Shown here: positions 11,143 to 22,868 of the stretch, one piece after another | Layout: each line of letters begins with the position of its first letter | How positions within the stretch are numbered: position 1 is the stretch's first letter | Origin: Thysanoteuthis rhombus | Lineage: Eukaryota > Mollusca > Cephalopoda > Oegopsida > Thysanoteuthidae | NCBI GenBank assembly: GCA_963457665.1 | Contig: OY735231.1 | Span: 37,565,406-37,629,405 of the forward strand | Length of the DNA: 64,000 nt | Direction of reading: 5' to 3' | Position numbers and translations under genes: made by a program | Notes under the pieces: generated by a model | Told to the model about the DNA's origin: nothing | Databases searched by the model: none | Seen by the model: only the letters and a program-made list of their open reading frames with translations

Positions 11143-11944
11143 CTTGTAATTGCTATATCAGCCTTTTGTAATGCTATCTGGGCAGCTCTTTGTGCAGAAA
11201 CGACAGCATTATCCACTCGCTCACGAAGTTTAGAGGTCCGTATCAAAAAAAGTTTATTTTTCTTTCCAGAAGATATCAAAATATTATTTTTATATTTCCC
11301 TTCTTCCCTTGTGCCGTCTTTAAATGTGGTCACACCGTATCCGTATTTTTTGTTATTGTACCACTCTCCTTCGTACTTGAGGCCGTCTGATCGTTCACTT
11401 ATGCCAAAACCAGACCTTTTATCATTTTTCCACTCTCCCATATAACTTTCTGTTACATTGATATCAGTTATATCATCCTGACTTACAAAACTTAAATTGC
11501 TATCTGTGTACACTGACGCGTTGGTCATTCCGGACTGAGTGGAATCGGCGCTTACATGGCTAATGTTGCTGATGGTGCTGCGAACGGATCCACTTTGACG
11601 TTTCGGCGAATCGTTTATGTCTCCTGTGCTTTTCTGTTTTTTCAGCTTCAGGCCAGACATGAGTGTCTTGCGTAAGCTGTACTTCCCTTGTTTGTCAAAA
11701 ATGGAACGTCGGGGCTGAGTGGGTGTCTCATCACTTCGAGCTTTCAGAACGAATCCGCCACGGCTTTCATCGAGTTTGCGATCCCGATTCTTCACAACTT
11801 GCTCATCCTCATTTTCGCTTCTCAAAGACGTTAAGGAAGCTCGTAAGGCCTTGGGACGGTAGTGTGAGGCTAGACCATAGGGTACACTCTGCCTCACACC
11901 GTAGCCATGTCGGGTGCCTCTTAGCCATTGTCCCTGATATGTAC
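11143..11944 (-). CDS. Junctophilin, internal exon (MORN VI-VIII and start of helical region)
   Basis: Junctophilins hold the plasma membrane and the endoplasmic/sarcoplasmic reticulum together and place voltage-gated calcium channels near ryanodine receptors. The exon encodes about 267 residues. Residues 2-24 form a MORN motif (TYQGQWLRGTRHGYGVRQS), followed by PYGLASHYRPKALRASL, typical of the family. A serine-rich, basic joining region covers about 30-165 (includes KLKKQKS). MORN VII-VIII cover about 168-212 (YMGEWKNDKRSGFG, then YEGEW...YGYGVTTFKDG). Next come GTREEGKYKNN and the start of the alanine-rich helix (AQRAAQIALQKADIA). Earlier MORN motifs and the C-terminal membrane anchor belong to exons outside the window. 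The exon is open throughout, with consensus splice sites. It enters one base into a codon and leaves two bases into one. I cannot say which vertebrate paralogue it is closest to; invertebrates usually have a single gene. Plus-strand open frames across it are shadows. Confidence 0.96.
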
Positions 11945-11990
11945 CTGGAAAAAGAAAAGAAGACAGGTTTATGAGAAAGCCCAAACTTTT
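11945..11990 (-). other. 3' splice site and polypyrimidine tract of the junctophilin exon
   Basis: Reading on the minus strand, TCTTCTTTTCTTTTTCCAG immediately precedes exon sequence GTACATATCAGG. A possible branch point, CTCATAAAC, lies about 30 bases upstream. The AG is at 11946-11945. The next base completes a glycine codon started in the previous exon. Confidence 0.85.
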
Positions 11991-13590
11991 ACTTTTTCTT
12001 ATTCATTTGACCTTTAAGTAAAATGACAATATCTTTTGTCAGAAATAGAGCCAAAAATGAAATAAACATATATAAAGTCAAAAAGGATGTAATTGTGTGC
12101 CAGGAACTACTATGTAATCATCAAATGGAAAAAATGATAACTTATGAAAAATAAGACATGGAAGTTTTTATTGTACCAAGTCCATCACTGAATCACCTGC
12201 TATTTTTGAGAAGATGATATTGATGAGTTTCAAGTTTTATGAATCAGAATAGTGATGATAAATAAAAACTCACCTTGCGGCAGAGAATGTTATAGTTATA
12301 ATGTCTGATTATTTTCTTATTCATTTTTCAATAATTCTTTGTCAATTAAAAAAGAAAGTGCATATTTGCATCGCAATTCAACATAAGTGCATGATTGAAA
12401 TGCTGGACTGGCTTGGTGATTGACTTTCACAATGTAAGACTTGTTTTTTTCAATTTTTATTTGATTGAAAAAAATCAACAAATAACTGGTCTAATACAAA
12501 GAAAACAGTTTTGTAACAGTATTGATGAATGAAAAACAAATTTGGAAATTTATTCGCAGTATGAACAAAAATATGAGTTGAGACAATACAATTTCAAACA
12601 CTAATTTACACATGAATAAGAATTGAACATATTTATTATGAAACTTGTGCTTATTTTTTGCAGCACAAATACCCAATTCAAAGTCAAACTTTAGTACGTT
12701 AGATACTTTTTCATGCATATATACAATTTTTGTGGAACCCCTTAAGAACCCCTCACAGCACCCTAGTGTTCCGCAGAAACCTGATTGAGAAAGGCTTGTT
12801 CTACATTTTCTTCTGTCAACTTAAATACTTTGAATTTCAACATTCACTTACTGTTTTGTAGATTTTAGTAATTAAAAGAGGAAGTACATAAATCTGAGTT
12901 CACCTTAAGATTAAATCAGCTTGAATATCATGAAAAAACTTTCATAATAATTCAAAAGGCAAAAGTATTTGTACCTACAATGGGATGTCATATAATTTTG
13001 AATATGTATTGTATGGACAGTTTACATGAAAAACTATATAATTATACATCATTATCATAATGACAATGTATAAATATGCATGAAGTATAATCATTTCAAA
13101 TTAAATAAGAGAGAAACAAATATACCACCATCCCATCGTATTCAATCTACAAAAATTACAATTGTTTGTCTTTGTATACACAGTAAGTGCTATCCTTTCC
13201 TACATTAAGCTCTCATTGAAGCAAACAAAATCCACTGGTTCTGGTAACTTTATGGAAAATCAGTTCTCATTTAATATGCAGCTAATTCAACAGAGATTAC
13301 TTAAGTCCATATTTTATTAATGCATCATTCAGCAGTGACTGTGCAGATAAAAATCCAGGCCACAAAGAACAACACAAAATGGTCCCAAGATGATAATAAT
13401 CATACAAACAGACTCTGTGCGTAATTGAATCTGTGCAAAGCTAGACAAAAAAATATGTAACTTAGGAATGTTATATTAGTGCTCATAAACTGAATTACGG
13501 TACGTTTACAAAGTGTGTAATATTCACCAATATCCTTTCAACTTAAAACCAATATGATTTCTAAATGATTTCCAAGGTTAGAATTGTTTT
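11990..13590. other. Intron stretch, nothing identified
   Basis: AT-rich sequence next to the exon without family A copies, microsatellites or recognisable coding frames. The short frame at 12491-12718 is hydrophobic and low-complexity and is probably chance. Confidence 0.5.
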
Positions 13591-13905
13591 GTGAATAAGA
13601 TATACAAGGGAAGCTGTCCATTACGACGATGGATAATGTTATCAAATGGTTATTGCTATCAAAATCAATCAGTACTAAACACTTTATTTAAAATGAATTA
13701 AGAATAAAAAAATCAAAAATAAATTTCATTTTAATTTCTTTTAAAGTAATAGTGTTTATAACAATGAATTTAATAACATAATGAATTTATAACAATTAAT
13801 GTAAAATGTTCCAATTATTATGTCCTTTGCTTAATATTATCAGCCAGTTATAATTCAAAAGACCCAGTTCCACAGTGATCACAATAAGGAGCTTCCCCTG
13901 AATTT
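13590..13905 (+). repeat. Dispersed repeat family C, uninterrupted copy
   Basis: Aligns with 27870-28400 in the same orientation. Shared are AAGCTGT-CAT, ATCAAATGGTTATTG, GTTTATAACAATGAATTTAAT, CATAATGAATT-ATAACAA, ATGTAAA-TGTT, then CCTTTGCTTAAT and AGTTCCACAGTGATCACAAT. It lacks the family A insertion that splits the other copy, so it serves as the unfilled reference. Confidence 0.6.
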
Positions 13906-14114
13906 TTAAATTTCTTTTTTTGATTTGATTTTTTTTTTAAGCTTTACTTTGAAATTGTAAAATAAAAAAAGACAAGAAAAGACATGAGAAAAGAAAAGAA
14001 AAGAGAAAAGAAAGAAAAAATGTCTCTCCAAGACACAAGTAGATGGTATTCTCCTTAAAAGTAGAGGAAATCTGTTGAAATAAGGTAAATTTAAAGAAAA
14101 TCCAATCAAAATTG

Positions 14115-14220
14115 GTTTTTAGAAACCATACCAAAAAGACCAATCAAAGAATTTGGAATTGGTTTAAATTTTCTTAATTTGACGTTGAATTGATTATAAT
14201 AAGGAAATCATTATTATTAA
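14115..14220 (+). repeat. Dispersed repeat family D, copy 3
   Basis: Begins TTTTTAGAAACCATACCAAA, then AGACCAATCAAAGAATTTGG, TTTAAATTTTCTTAATTTGA and CGTTGAATTGA. Confidence 0.5.
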
Positions 14221-14946
14221 TTTTTATGTGAATATTTATCTTCATCTCAATTTTTCTAAAACTAAACTTTCCCTTTGGCAGTGAGTAAACCCACCTGAGT
14301 TTAGTGGCAATAAAAAGCAACAAAAATTGAAATGAAGGTAAATATTAGTACAAAAATTAATACTTCATCAAATGAAGAAAAAACATTGAAAAAATTGGAT
14401 GATAAGCCAAATTTAAAGAAAATCCAGCCAAAGTTGAACCTTATTGTTCAGAACAACACAAAAACACTCAATGGAGGTTTGAAAAAGAGCCTTTCTGTAA
14501 TTGACATTGCTGCAATAGAAATATAAGATGTTGGGTATTAAAAAATATGCCGAGTCCCGGCAATAAACAGTATTGAAAGCTTCCCTAAAATCTGGATTAC
14601 CATTTCTATGTTTAAAACTTGGCCAACTCTCTTTACATATTGATTACTGATTGGAAAAGAAAACCCACATATCTAATAAAGACCTTGTGTTTGAAAAAAA
14701 AAGGTGAGGCTGTTGAGAGGATACAGACACTAATAACTAGCTTGTCATAGAAAATAGTGAACTTGAGATTGCAAATGTGTTTTGAACTTGTTATAGCTGA
14801 TGTGTTTACTGGCCTGATAATCCCTATTAGGAATGAAGGCATTGGAATTAAAGATACACCTTTTCCATGGCCCAGCGATTACATTCCATCGATTACTTCA
14901 AATAGTGACTCTCAATTTTTTCCTATGCTCCCTTTTCACTATATTA

Positions 14947-15115
14947 GAAACAATCAATCAAAACTGTCAATATAAGTTTCTTCAGTTGTTAAGTTGGTTT
15001 GGCTGGCTAAATATGTATATATGTATTGATCAGTTATTGTCCAGTTGCATCCATGCCAGCCAGACAATCTTGAAAACTGAAGAAACCAATGTTGACAGTT
15101 ATGGTTGATGGTTTC
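14947..15115. mobile_element. Short fold-back derivative of family A
   Basis: The left 64 bases (GAAACAATCAATCAAAACTG... to GGTTTGGCTGGC) are the reverse complement of the right end (GCCAGCCAGACAATCTTG... to GTTGATGGTTTC), with roughly 40 bases of spacer. Each arm equals the right-hand terminus of family A. TA dinucleotides flank both ends (ATAT-TA|GAAAC and GTTTC|TA-ATAT). It has the form of a MITE. Confidence 0.75.
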
Positions 15116-15119
15116 TAAT

Positions 15120-16165
15120 ATCATCTTGATATTAGATAACTATATTGTAGACATGATAGAAGTTGATTGTATTCATCATTTTATAGACCATATAACATGC
15201 TTCATGATGAACATGAATGACTCAATTAACAAATTATGGCTGTGATATCAGACCACAAATAAGGATCCTATGATATTTATTAGTTTTTTCAACATACCAT
15301 ATTTGATGGCATATGAGACCCCTTTTTTCAGCAGAGAATATCAAGAAAAACGCATTCCCATGAATTTCTCTCATTTAATATCAAGTTTTTTAACTTCTCC
15401 CCAACTCCTGGCCCATGTGGGGCTCAACAATTAAGGTTAAGCTTAATTTTCAGTTATTTTGGGGGCAATAAAGTAGGGTCATACTGACATCAATACAGTA
15501 TTGACATTAAAAAATAAAATTATCTCCCTTGCTAATGTCATCTTCCTATTAATTGGTTGGTAATGACCATCTAAAATGTCCCTAGATGACCTTTTATTGA
15601 TTGCAATTTTTTTATGAATCAATATTACTGTCTAGAACATAGGTACCCTTTACCTGTAATTAGATTAAGCACATAATTGTTCACTAATGAACTGAAATAG
15701 AATTACATCCCATTATTACAAAAATTCTTCAAGGAACATTTAGACAAATTAGCCAATCCTTGAACAAGTTTGTGCTGAGAAATATATAAAAAAAACAGAT
15801 CGGTTAATGAAAGATTTCAAAATGTATTTCAATATTTTTAGTTTCAAGTTACTGCATGTATTTATAATATATTCCTTTTATTCATCAAGGCATCCAATAG
15901 GTTTTACCTAATCTGCAGCTTTCAGCAATAAACATAGTTGTTTAAAATTTAGTTCAGAGAAAGCATTGACCCCTTGAAACAGGAGTGATCAAGCAATAAA
16001 AATGGAGATGGGCAGAGCAGATAGAGAAGAAAGGAGTGGAGCAGAAGGCTAACTAATTGGTTCGCATGAGACAGTAAACACAGTATGATAAGGCTAGATA
16101 TGAGATGGAGATGGAGAGATGAGATAGGGAAGTTTGTCAGTAAGACATGACAGAGATTAATATCA
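15120..16165. other. Intron stretch, nothing identified
   Basis: AT-rich; no gene, clear repeat pairing or RNA motif was recognised. A scrap GGAGTGATCAAGCAATAAAA near 15983 resembles the family A core but is too short to call. Confidence 0.4.

Positions 16166-16169
<4 letters not shown>

Positions 16170-16203
<34 letters not shown>
16170..16203. repeat. (AT)n microsatellite
   Basis: Seventeen AT units, preceded by ATCAATCG. Confidence 0.9.
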
Positions 16204-16206
<3 letters not shown>

Positions 16207-16551
16207 TTGAAAAATGGATCAGCCATGCAACATGTGTAGAGTATCTTTCTCTAATCTTTGGTAATTATTAAATGTTCCTCCGTATTGATTTTCTAATACA
16301 CTGAGCACTCTTTATTTAATAAACATTGAGTTTCAAAACCTCAACTACACTACTTTTACCATTGGAATTAATCATTCTCAAATAAAGTAGTATTATTGAG
16401 CTGGCGTACCTGACATTGCATAGGAAAAAAATTTGAAAAGAAAATGGGCAAAACACGGTACTTGATACTTGAACATCACATTTAATTTGGAATGTTACCT
16501 TTAAGTATCAGATTTGATTTAAATACATTTTATATTCTTTGTCAGCATTTG

Positions 16552-16800
16552 TCATGAGTACTCTATAGCTTTGGGGTAGACCGTGTAGTGTATCTGACTG
16601 TTGGATTCCAGGATGCTGAGCTTCACTGTGTTGCTGATCTGAGAGGCAGCCACATACAGCTGGCCATGAGAGAATCACAAGACAGAGGTTGACACCGATT
16701 GCCTTGAATGTCTGACCTTGAGCCTTGTTGATAATCATTGCTATTAATGACTTGCAGTGTCGCACAGCATTCCCTCTTGAGGGCCTGTCAACTGCTCATT
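16552..16800 (-). pseudogene. Decayed Helitron/PIF1-type helicase fragment
   Basis: One minus-strand frame reads IAMIINKAQGQTFKAIGVNL, the conserved late helicase motif of PIF1/Helitron helicases (TINKSQGQT...). A shift to another frame a few codons on gives SHGQLYVAASQISNTVKLS, the next motif (normally SHGQLYVACSRV). The arginine finger region reads SQI instead of SRV, and a stop follows at 16552-16554. Only the extreme helicase C-terminal part remains, with a frameshift between the two motifs, so it is a dead mobile-element relic. Genomic PIF1 itself is unlikely, given the position in an intron and the decay. Confidence 0.75.
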
Positions 16801-17165
16801 AGGATAGCAAGCCTGAAAGATGGCTGGACAAACTGACTCACTTTTTTGAATTTTGGATAGAACCAAAAATTTGTGTTGCAAAAAAATTGACTTGGAAAAT
16901 CAATAGGCAGGAAAATTCAAACAGGTGAAAAATTAAAAAATATATTTAGCACATGTTTTTATTGTGATGAATCCAATGTTAAAATCAGGATCTTGCCAGT
17001 AAACTAATGTGGTGTAAATAATTTGCAGTATGGTAAATCAAAATAGATTTTTTTTTCCGGTGACATTCAACATAAAGATGAGTGCTATTGGTAAATTGAG
17101 ATTGATTCCAAAATATACCTCTAGTTTTACTCTGGGATGTGTAGTTCTTGAGTACAAACATGCAG

Positions 17166-17166
<1 letters not shown>

Positions 17167-17221
<55 letters not shown>
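17167..17221. repeat. (AC)n-(AT)n microsatellite
   Basis: CACACACACA followed by more than 20 AT units. Open frames rich in I-Y on both strands here are artefacts of it. Confidence 0.9.
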
Positions 17222-17223
<2 letters not shown>

Positions 17224-18855
17224 TACACATCATTTAATATTTGAAACTAGGCTTACATACGTAGGTTACCCCCAAAACATATTTAACAATGAGGGATCAG
17301 TAAGTTCAACAACAGACATGACTTGCTGTTTGTGTCACTTCTATTGAGTGTTCATCCACCTGAATATCAAATCTGTTGTGCTGGTTTTAATCTCAGACTG
17401 CAAATGAACTCATCTTTAATGATATCATCTTTAAAAATATTAATTACGCAGAAAGACTTCTTGTTGATTTATATAACTTTGTGTCAATTATATCAAATAC
17501 ATATTTGTACAATTGATGTAATATTGTCATCTTATACATCAATTCAGATTGTAACATCATTTCATCTTTCAATCATTTTCTTTTTCGTCTGATCCATAAT
17601 TGAAAGATCCAAGAAGATCATCATCTATACACATTTGGACTTCAGTAAAAAATCCTCATATGAAATATCCAACTCTCTATTATTCCTATTTATATGAGAG
17701 CAAATAAAGCGATCTCCAGATCAAGTAGGGGAGGAAAGAGCCTTTCTTCTTGACTTTAATATTTAGTCTGTATGTTTCAAAAAATAAATATGTAGTATAT
17801 AATGATATGTTACATAAAACCTTATATGAAATGACAAATTGGATGTATGACATAAACAATATAATAAGAAAGGGAGGTGGTGTTTGATCAACACTGCTGG
17901 AGGGCTGAGTTAATATAGGAGTTTTCTTTTTTGAAATCCCAAAACAGTTACATGGTAAACAACTGGTGATACCAACAAGAGACAATTTATAAATTGTACC
18001 ATAATAACAAAGTATATGTGAAACAGGGAAAAAGCACTGAAGAAAATTACATAAATTGCATTGACAGATATTGGGAAATAGGTGACTGAAGTGATACAAA
18101 AAAATCTTTTGTCAAAGTTTTTAATTGTGCAGTGTTTAAAACTGTAAAGCTTTCTAGATTATACATATATATAACCATACACTTATACATCTCACTACTG
18201 TGATAAGTGCATATAAAAAGATGTAAATTCTCATATTTTATGCATTTTTTATTCAAAATTTCCTCTTGCACTCAATGTCTCCTTATAATGGTTGTGACAA
18301 CCTATGTGTTTTGTAACCAAATATTTCTCCCTAAAATGAAATAGATGAACAGCTAAAATTATGAGCAAAATGGTGATAAGAGTCATGAGCAACCAGGTTG
18401 CAAAAGCAACTATAGCAGTTGTAAATATAGTGTATTGTGGGCTGACATGTAATAATAAAGTGAAGCATGCACAGGTGCTGGTTAGTGGCAGAGTTATTGA
18501 TTTACCTCTTTTCTCAGTAACCAGCATTGACTGAAAGATTACAGAGGGAATAAACAATAATTCTGCCTTTGTGCCAAAACAACCATTATTCTTTTGATTT
18601 TGCAGTCAGGAATTTTTGGTCAGAAAGACACTCACAAAAGAAATGGTACTCTCTTGTTGAGATCTTTGGAAAGCAATATCAAAGTTAAAAATTTTTTTTT
18701 TTTGATAGATGGTTACAATTGGAATCAACATTGGTAGCAGGTTACTGCTTGATTCTGCAGTTGATGTTGATAACTAGTGCTAAAGATACCATTGCCTATT
18801 CAAATATGCTCTTTTATATCCATACCCCATACAAATGAATCACCATAGCCCACAT
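17222..18855. other. Intron stretch, nothing identified
   Basis: Holds several short open frames. The longest, at 18249-18557 on the minus strand, has a strongly hydrophobic segment (TWLLMTLITILLIILAVHLF) but no recognisable family, no splice signals that convince, and the composition of its surroundings. Confidence 0.4.
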
Positions 18856-18860
18856 ATGTA

Positions 18861-19530
18861 TCATCATCATCAGTCTGTTAGTGTCCGTTGTTGGACATAG
18901 ACCTTCCACAAGATTCACCAGGCCTCTTTAACATGGGCATTGCAGAGCCAGCACTTTTTGAATTTAGCTAACTCATCATGCCATCTTACTTTCTGTCATC
19001 CAAAGCCTTGCTCCTGATCTCTGGGGATCCACATTATGAGACATGATGTCCAGCGGCTGTCTGACATTCCTGCAACATGTTCAGCTCATTGTCATTTGAT
19101 TTTTCTAACAGTTTCTATGATGTCTTGATGTCTTGGACTCCTGTCTTTTCTCTGATATATGGAGCTGTCTTGTGATCTCTCCATGAAAGGTTGAGCATGA
19201 TTCTCTCATGAGCACGTTGCATGGTTCTCAGTTTAAGGGTCAATCTTTTGGTTAGGTTCCATATTTCAGCTCTATATGTGACTATTGGTAGGATACATTG
19301 GTTGTATACCCTTCATTTTAGGACCAGTGGGATTTTCTTGTTCTTGAAAGTTGATTTTACTCAAACTAAAAGCTTGCCAACATAGTGTGATTCTTTGCTT
19401 GATTTCTTCTCCTTTTGATGACTTCATGGAGACATGCTGTCTTAGGTAGATGTAGTGGTCTACTTTCTCCAGCTCTGCATTTTCAATTTCAATTGTTGTG
19501 TCTTTGACCCCAACATGTGTACCAGGACTG
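18861..19530 (-). pseudogene. 3' end of an RTE-like LINE retrotransposon
   Basis: Reading the minus strand, the C-terminal part of an endonuclease-reverse transcriptase is recognisable in pieces: NAELEKVDHYIYL with HVSMKSSKGEEIKQRITL, then after a frameshift VYNQCILPIVTYRAEIWNLT, LRTMQRAHERIMLN, WRDHKTAPYIREKTGVQDI, and after stops HVAGMSDSRWT and KVRWHDELAKF. It ends in a (GAT)n tail, as RTE elements often do. The 5' part with the endonuclease and the catalytic YADD box is missing, which is normal 5' truncation. Frameshifts and stops show the copy is dead. Its upstream boundary is near 19510-19530, where family E begins. Confidence 0.85.
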
Positions 19531-19700
19531 ATTATCAAAAATATTATCTAAAATCATCTAAAGAAATAGATTTTTCTATCTGAAATTATCTAGAATAAAT
19601 ATCAGTAGAATATTTGGGCATCGTTGGTCCAAAATGACCATAGAGACCAAGAAAAACACTTTTTTGAGAAAACAATATCTTTATGACAACCACTTGAAGA
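19510..19700 (+). repeat. Dispersed repeat family E, copy 1
   Basis: Aligns with 25798-26010, sharing GTGTACCAG-ACT-ATTATC, CTAAAATCATCTAAA, a GCATCGTTGGTCCAAAATGA-type block, and CCATA-AGA. Further on, ACTTGAAGAAGGC...CCAAAACATTG (19692-19730) resembles a motif also seen at 42905 and 49690. Confidence 0.5.
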
Positions 19701-20295
19701 AGGCTGTAGGGTGCAATAGCCAAAACATTGTATTCAAAAGAAGAATCAAGAAGAAGACAACAGTCTGAAAACAATTATACATAATGATAATCTCTGATCT
19801 AAAATATTCAGACAGAAATAATGTCGGTTTTTTTCTGGTTGGTTTTTAAATTGTCTTATGCATATCAATAATTCCAAAATCAAAAGTTTGCCTTTTTCAG
19901 TATTGTCAAACGATAGCCATTAAATCTTTTATTCTTTCTCCTTTTGAATATACATGCATAAATCAAGCTTTATATATATTATATATGCTTTTATGGAGGG
20001 ATGTGACCATACATACAAATGATATATACATATAATTATTCATAAAGGATTCATTTATACATTCACTCGTAGCTATACTCTTAATACACAATTATATATG
20101 ATGCCTAACATGGTACTTGATAAGAGTAATAATTTTTGTGGCACATTTCCAAAGAACAAACTACCATGAACGAGTGTACTTAAAAGAAAACATAATATAT
20201 TCATTGAAGAATACATATATGCGAGTGGACCAATAAGTCTGTAGCCTGAAAAATTTATTAGCTGAATTTTGATCTAAAATTTTTACTGTTTATAA

Positions 20296-20575
20296 ACATA
20301 CTCAGATGCACACATGTCCATATACACACTCACACGTCCATATACACACACACTACCATCATGTCCATATACACACTGACAAACCTTCCTCTCCTTATAC
20401 ACGCCCACTCATCCACATGTTCATATACATACTGAGATACATACAGACACATACATGTCTGGATACACACACACACACTCACATATTCATATACACACAT
20501 ATACACACATATCAATTATACACTCTGACACACTTGTCTATGTACACAATCAGATGCTACACACATATTTACTGA
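20296..20575 (+). repeat. CA-rich degenerate minisatellite
   Basis: The phrase TCCATATACACAC recurs about every 15-25 bases with variants (GTCCATATACACACTCACAC, TTCATATACA, GTCTATGTACACA). Both strands are open because of the repeat; the H/T/Y-rich and C/V/Y-rich frames are artefacts. Confidence 0.75.
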
Positions 20576-20825
20576 TTGATATTTACTTTGGGTTTATATT
20601 GATACTGATCATATAGTTCCTTTCCATTTATTGTATTACATCCCCAATATCCGGGTGCCAAGAGCTGGCTATAGAGCCAACAGTTGGCCCCCTTCTTAGT
20701 TTTTTTTCATTTTAGTCAACAAAACAATATTGAATATTCATTTCTTAAACCATATATTTTCATTGATGAAACAACATATAAAACTTTTTCTCTTGAATTT
20801 AGAAGATACCAAAAAACAGTAATAA

Positions 20826-21390
20826 ACAGGTTTGGTAAGTCAATAGGAAACCGTCATGTGACCTACCTCTTTAGGCAGCATACCATGTTGGGAGTGATCA
20901 ATGAAAAAAATTGTAAAAAAGAGTGATCAATGAATAAGTTACTTCTCTTGCTATTTGTTGTATCACTAAAATGTCCAAATTTGTCAGAAAACAAGTGTTG
21001 GGAGAGATCAATTAAAAAATTGGAAAAAAAGGAGTATCAGTGAATAATTAACTTTGCTCGCCTTATGTCAGATACTGCTCACTAAGAAAGTCTGAATTTT
21101 CAAAAAACATTGTGAATATTGCCAGACACAAAAAAGGGATCAATTTAACATGAACTTACATTGGAAATTGAATGCCCCTCTAAAAATCCATTTTGGGGGA
21201 GAATCTCAAAAAAGCACAGAAAAATGTCTTCTCTTGACATAATAAGGAGTAAATGTTTGAACATTCAGCTCTTAAATCTATTGATGGGGCCCATACACCG
21301 ATACATACATACATACTTAGCTATTTAGCCAGACCAACTTGGAAACTGAAGAAGTCTATGTAGACAGTTTTGGTTTATGGTTTCTACAAG
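20826..21390 (+). repeat. Dispersed repeat family A, copy with internal duplication
   Basis: Left end AAACAGGTTTGGTAAGTC, right end TTTATGGTTTCTAC. The segment from GATCAAT to the ACAAGTG motif occurs twice in a row (about 20893-20998 and 21003-21115), which makes this copy longer than the others. Confidence 0.7.
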
Positions 21391-21540
21391 AAAATAATGG
21401 ATGAAGAAGACATTTTTATGTTGAACAGTTCTGTTGGAAAATGGTTTTCTATTGTTTCCAATGATGTATTGATCTCTTGAAGATAATTTATCCTCTCCAT
21501 TTTTCTCTGGTGATAAATGACTGAGGAAAAAAATGACATA

Positions 21541-21598
21541 CCCCCCCCCCCCCCAACACACTAACACCCCTCCCATATATATATATATATATATATAT
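21541..21598. repeat. Poly-C and (AT)n tract
   Basis: Fourteen C, a CA/CT-rich spacer, then twelve AT units. Confidence 0.9.
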
Positions 21599-22331
21599 GT
21601 GGTAACTGTAATATTATCTGTTCCTTGACAGAAATGGCAAAATCAGTTTCAACAAAATTCAATCAGAATAGCTTCTCTGGAATGCTGATAGATAAAACCA
21701 TCAAAATGGATTCAAAGATTCTTGGTATGCAATGCATAAGATGATATAAGAATTAAAATTCTTTACTTCAATACAGATGTAAGAAAATAACTTTTCGAAT
21801 TCGTTTTTTTTTATATTCAAGTTGTTCGCTTTTTTTTTGCAAATTGGTATTTGAACTTTCGACCTTTGTTTTTTGGTGCACTGTTTTGCAACTTGTCTAT
21901 GTTTTGCTAATTTTTTTTGTCATGATTTTGCTTGAATAGTCTTTTCTTTGCATACTTTAACCATGATACTCATCACTTTCAATTTGCTACTTCATTTTAG
22001 GCTCAAGGCCTCTAGATGTCAGTATAACTTGGTTCATTTCCAACAATTGTATGAAAGTGTTCTTCTGGTCTGGTTTCTCACATCATTAGAGTGTTTTGAC
22101 TCCAGCCTGTTAGATTATACAAGATACGAGACATTTTGGCCAAAGTCCATCAACCAATAACAACCCACAACTGGCTCACTAAATCTAATGGCTCACTAAG
22201 TCTCCTCAATATCATATTCCCTCATTACAGTAGGTGGCAAAATACATCTTTACCAACTTATAACAGATGACCAAGTGAGGCCAGTTCACACGATTATGTC
22301 TTACTTCCTAAGCGCCATTCTAGATTTCTTG

Positions 22332-22716
22332 TTAGAAACTATCAACCAAAAGTGTCAGCATAGGTTTCTTTAGTTTTCAAGTTGATCAGGTTGTCTGTAT
22401 CTCTGTCTGGCTGTATATGTATGTACCACATCAATTGAGCTATAGGACTGAAAATTCAAGCATTTACTCCTTATTATATCAAGAAAAAACAATGTTTTTT
22501 TACACTCCCTCCAAATAAGTTTTCAGGGGGGCCTATAATTTACAATGTAATTGTATGCAAAATTGGTCCTAACAAAAGGCAAGTGAAGTAACTTATTGAT
22601 AACCTCTACTTCCAATTTTTTAATTGATCACCCTAACATGGCATGCAGCCAAAAGATGTTGGTTACATGATAGTTTCTGTTGAAAAAATATCCAGACTTG
22701 TTCTACTTTTTTTCAA
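22332..22716 (-). repeat. Dispersed repeat family A copy
   Basis: In reverse orientation starts TTAGAAACTATCAACCAAAA and ends near CCAGACTTGTTCTA. The core motif CTAACATGGCATGCAGCC is diverged. Confidence 0.7.
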
Positions 22717-22868
22717 GCAACCAATTTGTGAAACCAATCCTGAAGTTGAAAAATTTCTGAGACTTCAAATCAGATTTGTATATGGCTGATTGAAACTGCG
22801 TAGACTTATTTATTTTGGAAGATTACATCAGGTAAGGAATCTCACACTTTTTTCTTTTATCACTTGAG

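Noticed and set aside
11663..11974. Plus-strand frame across the junctophilin exon (also 11116-11445)
   Set aside because: Antisense shadow of a well-supported coding exon.
18249..18557. 102-residue frame with a strong hydrophobic segment, possible membrane protein
   Set aside because: Nothing else supports a gene: no family resemblance, neighbouring frames of similar quality, and T-rich DNA on the coding strand easily yields hydrophobic residues.
20306..20575. Histidine/threonine-rich frame
   Set aside because: Translation of a CA-rich minisatellite.
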